Assembly (NCBI GenBank): GCA_018881555.1
Contig: JACAXG010000238.1
Span: 310,001 to 374,000, forward strand
Reading direction: 5' to 3'
From: Amblyornis subalaris
Taxonomy: Eukaryota; Chordata; Aves; Passeriformes; Ptilonorhynchidae
Length of the DNA stretch: 64,000 nucleotides
Below, piece by piece: positions 40,429-50,624 of the stretch (the first letter of the stretch is position 1; every line of letters starts with the position of its first letter). The notes under the pieces were generated by a model. It was not told the DNA's origin and made no database searches. It worked only from the letters and a program-made list of their open reading frames with translations. The translations under genes were made by a program, and so were the position numbers.

Positions 40429-41498
40429 GGAAGCACCGCAGCGCTCCGGGAACGGCTGCAGATCCATGTGCAGGTACCACAGTGACACTCTGAGGATGTC
40501 AGTGGTGCATACCCGTGTGTGAGTCCGTGCTGCTGCTGAACTGAGCTTCCCTAGCCAGCTCCAGACAGGAGTTTGTAACTCCTGCAACAAAAATATTTGT
40601 CAGAGGCTCAGACCATGGCACTGAGAAAGGCAATTGCTGGTCCTGCAGGTATTCTGTGAGTGCCTTCTCTTCTCCATGAGAGCAGAGGGAGAAGATTCAC
40701 TCTCGTAGCTTCAGAACCTGAATTATTTTATTGGCCTGCACAGGTAAAATTAATACAGAAACACAAGATTGCGGACTAAATCCACTCTTCTGATTCCATT
40801 GAGTATTTCTGTGAATTTAATGAACCTGAAACTGTATCTCATAAACGATGGGCTCGATTTCCTGCTAGCTCTGTACACAACTTGCTGTTAGCTGAATGCT
40901 TTATATGTGTGAAAGCTCAATACGTTTGCTTGTCCTCTGATGCCTTATAATAAATGAACCTTGACTCACATAGCTCATAGTTCCTCCAGGATTTATAAGA
41001 TATTTAAATGATTTTAACAAGGCTCCAAAAGGCAGTTATAGATAACAGGGTGGAGTAGGAAAATTCTTGACAGAAGGGTTGCTGAAAGTGCCCAGCTCCC
41101 TGTAAAAGCCTAAAAATCTTAGAATCACAGAATAGTGTGAGTTGGAAGGGACCCTAAAGATCACCGTGTTCCATCCCCCTGCCAAGGGCAGGGACATCTT
41201 CCATTAGACCAGGTTGCTCCAAGCCCCATCCAACCCAGAAAAATGCACATTAAAGTCAGTGCTTGTAGTAAAAAAAAATAAAATCAAAGGCCTCAGCAAA
41301 CAAAAATCCATCCTTTGCCTCCCCAAACTTCCAACAGTTGTCCTATATTGAAATTAGCCGCCTTCTGCTATTTGAATCTCTGCTTCAATGTGAAACTCTG
41401 CAAACTTTTCTTTTAAAAATAACTAAGTAGAAATTTGCAAGGCAAGTGGATACTCCTCAAATTCAAACTGGATGAATAAAAATAAACATCTTCTTTAG
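40429..41498 (+). other. Intron remnant 4 of eEF2-like pseudogene
   Basis: Unique sequence carrying one minus-strand CR1 end at 41119-41238, described separately. Confidence 0.6.
41119..41238 (-). mobile_element. CR1 LINE 3' terminal fragment
   Basis: Minus-strand CR1 end: CTTAGAATCACAGAATAG, GAGTTGGAAGGGACCC, TGCCAAGGGCAGGGACA and GGTTGCTCCAAGCCCCATCC. On its 3' side it shares the 21-base flank starting CCCTGTAAAAGCC (41098-41118) with the CR1 copy at 43828. Confidence 0.88.
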
Positions 41499-41604
41499 AT
41501 ATTTTGATCCAGCAACTGGAAAATTCAGCACATCAGCCACTAGCCCAGATGGAAAGAAGTTGCTGAGGACATTCTGCCAGTCAGTTCTGGATCCTGTCTT
41601 TAAG
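41499..41604 (+). pseudogene. eEF2-like exon remnant 5
   Basis: Following a TTCTTTAG acceptor the frame reads [20 protein letters not shown] and [15 protein letters not shown] with no break, close to eEF2 [20 protein letters not shown]. The starting A completes the split Arg codon from the previous exon. The base pair after the final AAG is GA where GT is expected, so the donor appears mutated. The open frame happens to run on a little into intron sequence. Confidence 0.93.
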
Positions 41605-42025
41605 GAAAAACATTATTTTGTCTTGATTTGATTGCAAGGATATAAGGGAAAACTTCTTTTAGTCTAGCAGATTAAGCCTTGGGAAAGCCAACCTTCTAAA
41701 GCAGGTCCATACTTTCTGTAGAGATTAGAAACAAGAAGGATGTGAAAAATGTGGGACAGAAGTAGAAGGCAGCCAATCTGCATGGTCTGTTGCTTTGTGT
41801 GTGAACCCCTTCTCACTGGAATTTGGAATTTCCTTGGGAATTAGAAACATTTGATATAATCTGTGAATCTTGAACTGTATGATCAAATTGCAAATAGCTT
41901 CTCAAACAAAAGCCCAGAACAGAGGAACCAGAGGGTTTTGAGCTGTGCAACATGTTTAAGATAAATGATAAACAAATCCTGTCTCTGTTATATTACTTAC
42001 TCTGGCAGCTACAAGCTTTTTCGAG

Positions 42026-42140
42026 ATTTTTTTATGCCATTATGAATTTCAAGAAGGAAAAGGCAGCCTAACTGATGGAGGAACTTGATATCAAGGTAGA
42101 CATTGAAGACTGAGATAAAGAAAGAAAACTCCTTCTTAAG
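42026..42140 (+). pseudogene. eEF2-like exon remnant 6 (two stops)
   Basis: Reads [11 protein letters not shown], stop, LMEELDIKVDIED, stop, DKERKLLLK, matching eEF2 [20 protein letters not shown] and the SEDKDKEGKPLLK stretch. Stops are the TAA at 42069-42071 and the TGA at 42111-42113. One extra T in the opening run shifts the first codons. The donor AAG/GTAACT is intact and in phase. Confidence 0.92.
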
Positions 42141-43276
42141 GTAACTTGGCTTTTCCACTTCATTGGAATTGCCAGTGTGGTGGTATTTCTCACTCTCGAG
42201 CTGTAGGATGGCAACAGTCCTTTAGGCTGTTCTAAAATCCACAGAAACTTACCTTAATTGTCTTTTTATAATCTGGTCAGTGCTAAATTTGTGAGTCAGG
42301 AATGCCACAATTGGAAATAGGATGTTTGGGAATGCACTGCACTGAATTTGCCAGAGAAATAACAGGATGTGAGTGTGGTGCAGCACACAAAACACACACC
42401 TGGTCTGATTTAAGAAAAGAGAGGAATTTTTTTTTTTTTTATTTCATACAAGAAAAAGTCACCAGTACTGCCTCCCTCCCTCTTCTCAAGGTGTAAATGC
42501 AATGCTGATACAAATGCTGTGCTGCATAATGAGAAACGTGGTTTCTGTGGGCTCTCACAGATTCCAGTGTACCCAAAAAGACTGAATTCCAGCCAGCCCT
42601 TGGAAGAGCAGTGTCTGAAAGCATGTCAGCACTTTCTGTGCAGAGACTTCAGGAAGCTGCCCAGTTCCTGTTGTAACTTGTGTTCTCCTGTGGTTTGTCA
42701 AAACCCACAGGAAAAGGGGGCCCAGGGGAGACATGTGTAAGCTTCTTTAAATACTCACTGGAGAAGGGAAATCCTACCACACCGCTGTGGCAAATGGCCA
42801 GAGATTTAATAAAACATTTGGGTTTATTTTTAATCTTCTGTATGTGGAAAATACAACCACAAACTATGGCTATCCATGGACCTTTTTCTTTCTAGTACTG
42901 TAATCTGTTGTCAACAGAGAAGGACATTCATGGCTTTTTTTCAGGAGCTTAATATAACCCAAGATCCTAACCTTTGGTTGGAATGCAAGCCACCAGCCCA
43001 AGGAAAAACAGCGTGCAATGAATGATGGATTTTAGTAATTCAAACATAAAGTTGTGTGCAAATTGCTTGTTCCAGATAAGTATTTTACTCATAGCTTTAA
43101 GGTTTAAAAGATTAAAGTGGTCATAAGAAAGTTTCAAATGGCTGCCACGACTTTTGAATTGAATTGGATTTAACCCCTAGGTGTAGCTTACGTGGGATCC
43201 AAGAAGTTTATTTTGGCATTGGTTGTTATGTTTGTCGAATCAAGTTGAAATTTCAATGTTAATTTTGGGTTCCTAG
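42141..43276 (+). other. Intron remnant 6 of eEF2-like pseudogene
   Basis: Unique sequence between the GTAACT donor and the CCTAG acceptor. A T run lies at about 42427. No repeat was recognised. Confidence 0.6.
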
Positions 43277-43460
43277 GCTGTGATGTGCTGATGGTTCCTT
43301 ATTGGACATGCCTTGCTTCAGGTGATCACCATTCACCTACCTTACCCTGTACCAGCAAAAAAATACCTCTGTGAACTCCTCTGTGAGGGGTCCCATGGCA
43401 ATGAAACTGCAATGGGCGAAAAAAAAATATTCCCAGAATACCAGGGGCTGTCAAAAATAC
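43277..43460 (+). pseudogene. eEF2-like exon remnant 7 (domain II)
   Basis: After TTCCTAG the frame reads AVMC, stop (TGA at 43289-43291, replacing Arg), WFLIGHALLQVITIHLPYPV, then PAKKYLCELLCEGSHGNETA and MG. It aligns without gaps to eEF2 [20 protein letters not shown] and following. Beyond MG only a faint QGL-SKI piece, like KGPLMMYISKM with a deletion, can be followed. The right edge and donor are lost. Confidence 0.9.
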
Positions 43461-43761
43461 AGCACTCCTAGTGCACACATGAGCCAAACTGCCCAAAATT
43501 GATTTAGATTAAGTTTCTGTCTTATAATTAGCAATTTGCCACTGTTGAGCAGGATATCAAAAAAGACTTGGGGTACCACACGTAAAACTTGGTTTATGTC
43601 CTTATATGCTGGATGCTGATGTGTGGGAAGCGGCGTCGTATTTATTTTAGACTCAGAGAATGTGTGCTTGAGATCAGCAGGAATATGATGGAGGGAATGC
43701 TAGGATTAAATTCCAGCTCGCTTCATTTTGTTGTAAAGAAGCCAGAGCTCTCATCTAATCC

Positions 43762-43802
43762 TAGAGAGGTTTGGGTTGGAAGGGACTTTCAAGACCATCT
43801 TG
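43762..43802 (-). mobile_element. CR1 LINE 3' stub
   Basis: About 40 bases of minus-strand CR1 end: AGAGAGGTTTGGGTTGG and AAGGGACTTTCAAGACCATC. It abuts the larger CR1 copy to its right and may be an older tail next to which that copy inserted. Confidence 0.7.
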
Positions 43803-43827
43803 TGGCCTAATTCCCTGTAAAAGCCTA

Positions 43828-44536
43828 AAAGTCTTAGAATCCCAGAACAGCTTGGGTTGGAAGGGACCCTAAAGATCATCATGTTCCACCCCCTGCCATG
43901 GGCAGGGACACCTTCCACTATCCCAGGTTGCTCCAAGCCCCATCCAGCCTGGCCTTGGACACTTCCAGGGATCCAGGGGCAGCCACAGCTGCTCTGAGCA
44001 ACCTGTGCCAGGGCCTCACCACTCCCACAGCCAAGAATTCCTTCCCAATATCCCATCTAACCCTGCCCTCTGGCACTGGGATGCCATTCCCCCTCATCCT
44101 GTCCCTCCATCCCTCATCCCAAGTCCCTCTCCAGCTCTCCTGGAGCCCCTTTAGGCACTGGCAGGGGCTCTGAGGTCTCCCTGGAGCCTTCTCTTCTGCA
44201 GGTGAACAGCCCCAGCTCTCCCAGCCTGGCTCCAGAGCAGAGGGGCTCCAGCCCCGGCAGCATCTCCGTGGCCTCCTCTGGACTGGCTCCAGCAGCTCCA
44301 CGTCCTTCTGCTGTTGTTCCTCAGGGCTGGAGCAGCTCTGCAGGTGGGGTCTCACCTGAGCGGGGCAGAGGGGCAGAATCCCCCCTCCCCTGCTGCCCAC
44401 GCTGGGGGATCAGCCCAGGGCACGGGGGGATCAGGGCTGGGGGAGGTCCAGCTCTTACCCATCAGCACCCCAAGGTCCTTCTGCCAGGACTGCCCTCAAT
44501 CCATTCTCCACCCAGCCTGTGTTTGTGCCTGGGATT
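43828..44536 (-). mobile_element. CR1 LINE 3' part, left arm of inverted pair
   Basis: Minus-strand CR1, about 700 bases. It runs from the tail side (TCTTAGAATCCCAGAACAGC, GGGTTGGAAGGGACCC) through CCATGGGCAGGGACACC, GGCCTTGGACACTTCCAGG and CTGCAGGTGAACAGCCCCAG to CACCTGAGCGGGGCAGAGG and the CAGCACCCCAAGGTCCTTCT block. The several open frames in it are not genes. Confidence 0.92.
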
Positions 44537-44600
44537 GCCCAATCATTGAATTATTTAAGGTGGAAAAGACCCTTCGGATCATCAAGCCCAACTGTAAAAC
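44537..44600 (-). mobile_element. CR1 LINE 3' stub of another copy
   Basis: CAATCATTGAATTATTTAAG, GTGGAAAAGACCCTTCGG and ATCATCAAGCCCAACTG form a CR1-type 3' end in minus orientation directly abutting the preceding copy, so two insertions are stacked here. Confidence 0.7.
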
Positions 44601-44734
44601 TAACCTTGACAAAAACAGAGATGCAACAGACAAGTTGCATCACCTAAGTGTTTTCACCTTCCCTTCCAAGAAACCACAATATCTCTGTTCTTATTTTGTT
44701 TAGATCAGTGATGTCAAAAGACTTTCAGAAGAGC

Positions 44735-45265
44735 TGGACTCAGCAGTCCCACCTGGAGTCCTGTGTCCACCTCTGGGTCACCCAACACAAGAAAGACCTG
44801 GACCTGCTGGAGCCAGTCCAGAGGAGGCCACGGAGGTGCTTTCAGGGCTGGAGCCCCTCTGCTCTGGAGCCAGGCTGGGAGAGCTGGGGCTGTTCACCTG
44901 CAGAAGAGAAGGCTCCAGGGAGACCTGAGAGTCCCTGCCAGTGCCTAAAGGGGCTCCAGGAGAGCTGGAGAGGGACTTGGGACCAGGGATGGGAGGGGGA
45001 ATGGCATCCCAGTGCCAGAGGGCAGGGTTAGGTGGGATATTGGGAAGGAATTCTTGGCTGTGAGAATGGTGAGGCCCTGGCACAGGTTTCCCAGAGAAGC
45101 TGTGGCTGCCCCTGGATCCCTGGAAATGTCCAAGGCCAGGCTGAATGGGGCTTGGAGCAACCTGGGATAGTGGAAGGTGTCCCTGCCCATGGCAGGGGGT
45201 GGAACCGGATGGTCTTGAGGGTCCCTTCCAGCCCAAACCATTCTCATCCTGTGATTCTAGGAGGC
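44735..45265 (+). mobile_element. CR1 LINE 3' part, right arm of inverted pair
   Basis: Plus-strand CR1 of the same subfamily as the copy at 43828-44536. The order is GCTGGAGCCAGTCCAGAGG, GAGAGCTGGGGCTGTTCA, GGGAAGGAATTCTTGGCTGT, GCTTGGAGCAACCTGGGA and CCCTTCCAGCCCAAACC, with tail CATCCTGTGATTCTAG. It stands head to head with the left copy. Confidence 0.93.
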
Positions 45266-47268
45266 TCTTTATTCTAAGGTTATGAAAAGGTTAAATGGAA
45301 ATAGCAAAATATAGGTGAGTAGCTGAATTATATTGTTGTTTATGAATTACCTTTCTTCTGGGAAAGTTATTATTTGGTTGGGGCTTTTTTCTCTCCGTTC
45401 TTTCTATCACTGTAAATATTTGGACTAAAAAGCAATGGGTATCCTGAATAACCAGAAAGAACAGAAAGGATTAATTTTCTTAATAAGCTCTTTTGGAACT
45501 GTTTAAACATTAATTTCTGTCCTTTGAATAACTGGATTTTCTTAGTAAATTAAATTTTTCCATGAAAAGCCTGGAAAATACTTTCCATCCTAAAAGTATT
45601 TGTTTATCACTAAGCCCGGCTATTCACATACCAATTTGTCTTAACTATCTTAAAAGCAATCGGAAGATTTAGAACCTGCTTTCAAAATTAATTCCAGACC
45701 AGAGTGCTGGGTGGCGGGCAGGAAAAACACCGGCTCAGTTGCTCAAAAAAAATGTCTTGGCCATCAGGACTGAAGGATGTGAGTGCAAGGACAAAAGAGC
45801 AAAATGGGGAATTTTTCACTTCTGTAACTTGTGAGACCTATCCTGGCAAAGAAGGGGAGTTTTGCAGCTTCTTCTTTTTTAGAAGCTGTAGTGATGCTTC
45901 TAGGCCAAATTGATGGTTTTTTAGGTATTTATCAGTGCTTGTCAGCCTATTGTCCTGTACATATTCAGTTCAGAACAGATAATTTACTCTTTTTTTCCTG
46001 GCAGCCAGCTCCTCTAGGGTTTGGTGCCAGTAGAGGGTGCCAGAAACGTGGCAGCTTCTGTACATTCAGGCTTTTCAGGCTGGGTTTCCATCATTTTGAG
46101 TAAAGATTTTCCTTTGCAGCAAGCCTGCAAGGAAGAATTGGTCACCAGCACCAATTTGCAACTTTAAAGGAGGATACAGTGCCAGCCCAAGGACCTACAA
46201 TAGCACCTCCTTGCCAATCCTAAGGCCACCTTTAAAATAACAGTGGGATTCCCTCTTATGATGGCCCTGAAACCTCAGATTTTCCGTGTGGTACAGAGCC
46301 CTTCCTCTGCTACTGGGGTCTGTTTGTGTGTCCCATTTCACCCCTCCCTGTTTAAAAATGCACTTCGAGGGTCACAGGTATCCCCTGTGACACGGGGACA
46401 GAAAATTTGCCAGTTTCACGGGGCGCATGTGGAACTCCTCACATGGTAAAACTGCAAAGAAGTGTCATGTTTTATTTTGGGGGTGGCTTCTTTGCCACAG
46501 CATGAGCGTGGGTAACTGCTTAAACGATCAGTGGTGAAACAAGAGACGCTTAACTTTTAAAGCCTAAGCCGGCAATTTAACTTCTTAAAAGAACAACTTA
46601 ACTTACGTGTTTGTGTGCCTGGGTTTTGAGTATTTGGGGTTTTTTTTTTCCCATGTTTAATTTTTAGCCTTCTGCCTCTTTCCTACTAAAGGCGCTGCTG
46701 CCTTTTCCACGCTGGAGGGCCCGAGCTGGCAGAGCGTGTTCAGGGCTTTGTTCATGGTCACCTTCTGGAACCTTCTCTGCAGTAATTAATTTGTTAATAA
46801 AAGAGCCATATTGCACAGGCTTATAGTAAAGGACAGGCTGTCACTGGACATAATGTTTTGCGTCCTTTTCCGTTCCTGACAGGTACAAGCACTTCATTTC
46901 TCACCTTGACTGCTTCTGAACACTAAATTAACACTCCTGACTGCTTATAATAATCCAAGGAGCTCAAGTTGACCAGGTCAGTTCCTGTGACATATGAAAC
47001 ACCTTTTTTTCCATATTCTTTTCTGTCTATCTAAATTGAATTTTGCCTTCTTATTGGCAATTACCTTGGCCACATGAAATCTTTCTGCAATTGGGAGTTG
47101 GCCTCACTTTTACCTGCTTTAAAGAATTAATTGGAAAGTAGCAGTTTCCTAGCTACCATTAGGGTGTTTTAGGGTTTTTTCTATACAGAAACTCACAATA
47201 AGCCAGTTCTATTTTTGCCTGTAGCTGGTTCATCCCTTTTTAATTTTATTTTTTTTCCTTCCCACTAG
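45266..47268 (+). other. Interval where middle eEF2-like exons are missing
   Basis: Two kilobases before the terminal exon in which I could not find any match to the central and C-terminal eEF2 exons, allowing for frameshifts. No other gene or repeat was recognised. The final pyrimidine-rich stretch at 47245-47268 is the acceptor of the last exon. Confidence 0.55.
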
Positions 47269-47439
47269 GTTTTACTGCCAGTTTCAGATCCAACACTGGC
47301 AGCCAGGCTTTTCCAGTGCATCTTTGATCACTGTCAGATTTTGCCTGGAGATCCTTGGCAAGTTGTGGCTGAAACAGGTAAAGGCAAAGACTTGAAGGAG
47401 AGTATTCCACCTCTGGGTAACTTCATAGGTAAGTTGTAA
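47269..47439 (+). pseudogene. eEF2-like terminal exon remnant 8
   Basis: After a pyrimidine tract and CACTAG acceptor it reads [16 protein letters not shown], loses one base, and continues [30 protein letters not shown] and [11 protein letters not shown], ending with TAA at 47437-47439. eEF2 ends FTADLRSNTGGQAFPQC and so on to the DNFLDKL terminus. Seven or so codons (FDNSSRPS) are replaced by one Trp codon. The natural stop position is kept. An AATAAA lies at 47580-47585. Confidence 0.95.
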
Positions 47440-47889
47440 TCGCTTCTGTTTCAAGGTGTGTAATGCACTGCCCAGCTGCGTCCTGATAGTTTCCTCATAA
47501 AACCAGGAATGAGATGGAAACAGTGTCACACTGAATACACACACAGTGTTAACAAAGGCTGGTGATGGCACGATCACTTAATAAAAAAAGATAAAAATTA
47601 CATTCTAATTTGACTCGTGGTTGTTGTTGCCTGTATCTTGTCTGTGATCACTCCTGCCTGTGTCAAAAACCCACATTAATAAAAAGCCACCTAGGATTAA
47701 TGGTGTTCTTTACAGTTTGCCTGAACCACAATTGTTTTTAACCTAGAAAGTGCCTCCCTTCACTGTTGTTCTTGCAGGAATTCTTGCTGAATGGTCAAGT
47801 TTTGTCCTCTCATACAGAGAATCTGTTCTTTGATTTCCTAACAGGAATCCTCTGTGCTCTGGGAGACAGATGGCAAAAGTCAGGCAGTT
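47440..47889. other. 3' flank of eEF2-like pseudogene
   Basis: Holds an AATAAA at 47580-47585, about 140 bases after the ancestral stop, which could be the old polyadenylation signal. Nothing else was recognised. Confidence 0.4.
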
Positions 47890-49830
47890 CAGAATCACAG
47901 AATTAACTCGGCTGGAAAAGACCTCTGAGATCATAGACTCCAACTGTGACCCAACACCACCTTGTCACCCAGACCATGGCACAGAGAGCCACATCCAGTC
48001 TTTACGTAAACACCTCCAGGGACAGTGACTCTACCACCTCCCTGGGCAGCCCATTCCAATGCCCAATCACTCTTTCTGGGAAGAAATTCTTTCTAATGTT
48101 GAACCTAAAACTCCCCTGGCACATCTTAAGACGCTTGTACAGTCCCTCGTTCCCTGGGAGCAGGGCCTGAACCCCCCCTGGCTGCCCCCTCCTGTCAGGG
48201 AGTTGGGGAGAGCCAGAAGGTCCCCCCTGAGCCTCCTTTTCTTCAGGCTGAGCCCCTTTCCCAGCTCCCTCGGCTGCTCCTCATAGAGCTCCTGTTCCAG
48301 ACCCTTCACCAGCCTTCTTGCCCTTCCTAAAATCCTTCCTAAATTGAGGGGACCAGAACTGAACACAGCACTCAAGGTGTGGCCTCACCAGTGCCGAGTG
48401 CAGGGGAAGAATCACTGCCCTGGTCCTGCCGGCCACACTGTTCCTGATCCAGGCCAGGTGCCATTGGCCTCGGCCACCTGGGCACACTGCTGGCTCATGT
48501 CCATCCTGCTGCCCATAAGTCCCCTCAGGTCCCTTTCTGCCTGGCCACTGCCCAGCCACTCTGTCCCCAGCCTGTGGCGCTGCAGGGGCTGTTGTGCCCA
48601 AAGTGCAGAACCTGGCACTTGGTCTTGTTAAACCTCTTATTGTTGGACTCAGCCCATCCAGCCAGCCTGTCCAGGTCCCTCTGCAGAGCCCTCCTACCCT
48701 CTACAGATCCACCTTGCTCCCAACTTGGTGTCATCTGCAAATTTGCTGATGGGAGATTCAATCCCCTCCTCCAGATCACCAATGAAGACATTGAACAGGA
48801 CTGGGCCCAAAACTGATCCCTGTGCAGTGACCAGTGGCCAGCTGGGTGTGGCACCATCCCCCACCACTCTCTGGGCCAGCCAGCAGCCAGTTCCTACCCC
48901 AGGGACAAGGGAAACTATCCAAGCCCTGGGCCGCAGCTTTTCCGGGAGATGCCATGGGAGAGGCTGCCAAAGGCTTTGCTGGAGTCCAGGCAGACGCATC
49001 GACAGCCTTTCCCATACCCACAGCCTTTCCCTCACCCACTAACCAGGTCACCTGCTCATGAAAGGAGATCAGGTGGGTCAGGCAGGACCTGCCGCTCCTG
49101 AATCCAGGCTGGCTGGGTCTGATCCCCCGGCCATGCTGTAGGTGCCGTGTGATGGCACTCAAGGGGATCTCTTCGATCTGTTCCACAACCTTGCTGGGCA
49201 CCGAGCTCAGGCTGACAGACCTGCAGTTTCCCGGATCCTCCTTCCAGCCCTTCTTATGGGCAGGGTCACGCTGGCACCTCCAGTCCTCTGGGACTTCCCA
49301 AATGAACCAGGACTGATGATAAACGATGGAGAGTGATGTGGAGAGCTCTTCCACCAGCTCCCTCATTCCCCTAGGACAGATCCTGTCCCATCCCAGAGAC
49401 TGGTGGGCATCTCAGTGGCTCAGCAGGTCACCAGCTGCTTCCTCCTGGATTACAAGGGGGCTGTTCTGCTCCCTGTCCCCATCTCCCAGCTCCCCAGGCC
49501 AGTTCTTCTCAGGACAACCTGTCTTGTTCTTGAAAACTGAGGCAAACAAGGTGTGAAGTATCTCTGCCTTTTTCTCACCTTTAATTACTGAATTCTCTCC
49601 CACCTCCAATAAAGAATGGAGGTTCTCCTTGACCCTCCTTTTGCTATTAATGTATTTATAAAACCATTTTCTATTATCCTGCACTGAAGTGGCCACATTC
49701 AGTTCTCGTTGGGCTTTCACCTCCCTAGTTTTCCTTCTACATGACCTAGCAATATCCTTCACTTCTTGACCTGCCTGCCCCTCTTTCCAAAGCTCATACA
49801 CCCTCTTCTTTCCCCTGAGCTCCTTATCTC
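47890..49830 (-). mobile_element. CR1 LINE, 1.9 kb, with degenerate reverse transcriptase
   Basis: The longest CR1 in the window, minus strand. The 3' end lies at 47890 (AGAATCACAGAATTAACTCG). Inward from it are 3' UTR blocks and then ORF2 remnants. Broken frames carry ELWKEGQAGQEVKDIA, DNRKWFYKYINSKRR and LHTLFASVFKNKTG upstream of the polymerase, then [21 protein letters not shown] and the catalytic block KFADDTKLG, followed by [15 protein letters not shown]. Stops and frameshifts break it into at least three frames, so it is dead. It is 5' truncated, ending near 49830 within ORF2. CR1 is a non-LTR retrotransposon typical of birds and reptiles. Confidence 0.95.
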
Positions 49831-49835
49831 CTACA

Positions 49836-49885
49836 AGACACTTTACCTACAAGTCTCCTACAAGTTACAAGTCTCCCACAAGAGA
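49836..49885. repeat. Short imperfect tandem repeat
   Basis: The unit CTACAAGTCTC-like recurs: CCTACAAGACAC, CCTACAAGTCTCC, TACAAGTTACAAGTCTCC and CACAAGAG. It sits just outside the 5' end of the long CR1, between two CR1 insertions. Confidence 0.6.
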
Positions 49886-49973
49886 TTTTACCTAGACTTA
49901 CAGCTTCCAGCTGAGCTTTCTAGCATCTACCACCTAGATTTAAAGCAGATACATAAAATCCCTGCTAACACCG

Positions 49974-50232
49974 GAATCACAGACTCGCAGAATCATCTAG
50001 GATGGAAAAGACCTCCAAGATCATCAACCCCAACCTGTGCCCAATCCCCACCTTGTCACTCAGCCCAGAGCACTGAGTGCCACATCCAAACCTTCCTTGG
50101 GCACCTCCAGGGATGGGGACTCCTCCACTGCCCTGGGCAGCCCCTGCCAAGGTCTGACAGCCTTTCCGTGAAGAAATTTTCCCTGATTTCCATCCTAGAC
50201 CTCCCCTGGCACAGGTTGAGGCCCTTCGCTCC
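49974..50232 (-). mobile_element. CR1 LINE 3' part, interrupted copy (piece 1)
   Basis: Minus-strand CR1: AATCATCTAGGATGGAAAAG, GATCATCAACCCCAACC, CACCTCCAGGGATGGGGACT and GACCTCCCCTGGCACAGG, reaching TTCGCTCC. The copy then breaks and resumes at 50625 with CTGTCCCTTGTTCCC, as judged from the uninterrupted copy at 28127-28590. Confidence 0.9.
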
Positions 50233-50624
50233 TGTCCTGTGCAGTAGTTCAGGAATGGTATTCACTCATCGGTCACTTACCCCCACACCATCACTACCCC
50301 TGTGGTGGCTGGAGAGGAGAATTGGAGCCACAAAAGGGGAAGATCAGGGGCTGAGATAAGAAAAATTTACTGGAAACAGCAGGGAGAGAAGAAAATGAAC
50401 AGTAACAGCATTAGGTCTACTGAAAGTGCACGAAAGAGAGAGATTCACACCCAATGTGCTCACCATGGAGCCCAACCAACTGCAGCCATTCCAGCCTGAC
50501 TGAGAGACTCCCTTCCTCCCACCCCTGGTAGTGATGTGAGGTGGTACAGAATAACCTCCAGGCCCTGGCCATGACCCTCCCAGCTACTGCAGAAATGGAC
50601 CCTGTCCTGGCAGGATCCAGGACA
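50233..50624. mobile_element. Solo LTR inserted in a CR1
   Basis: A 392-base segment interrupts a CR1 copy. It begins TGTCCTG and ends CAGGACA, a perfect 7-base terminal inverted repeat with the TG...CA rule of retroviral LTRs. Inside are GGGGCTGAGATAAGAA, TTTACTGG and AACAGTAACAGCA and a CAATGTGCTCACC block. These, with the CCAGGACA end, recall a common songbird endogenous retrovirus LTR family. No internal viral genes are present, so it is a solo LTR. The octamer TCCTGTCC occurs at both junctions, though on the left it overlaps the putative terminus, so the exact target duplication is unclear. Confidence 0.75.

Larger units (their letters stand above)
37762..47439 (+). pseudogene. Intron-containing eEF2-like pseudogene
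   Basis: A decayed paralogue of translation elongation factor 2, the GTPase that moves peptidyl-tRNA on the 80S ribosome. Eight segments in order match the eEF2 N-terminus, G domain, domain II and the last exon: 37762-37904, 38551-38727, 39140-39342, 40261-40428, 41499-41604, 42026-42140, about 43277-43460 and 47269-47439. Most still abut AG acceptors, four have GT donors, and the splice phases that can be read join up. It is therefore a duplicated gene, not a retrocopy. At least five in-frame stops, three or more frameshifts, a deletion of the G1 loop and lost donors after exons four and five rule out function. Exons for roughly residues 380-790, including the diphthamide region, were not found. 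Orientation is opposite to both neighbouring genes. Assignment rests on ungapped matches read by eye. Confidence 0.92.

Noticed and set aside
40185..40493. 102-codon open frame
   Set aside because: It overlaps the fourth eEF2-like exon remnant in a frame different from the one matching eEF2, so it is a by-product.
43918..45236. Several open frames of 100-160 codons
   Set aside because: All are reading frames through the inverted CR1 copies, not host genes.
46830..46860. Possible KDSVVAG-like eEF2 piece
   Set aside because: Only a few bases agree and nothing on either side supports it.
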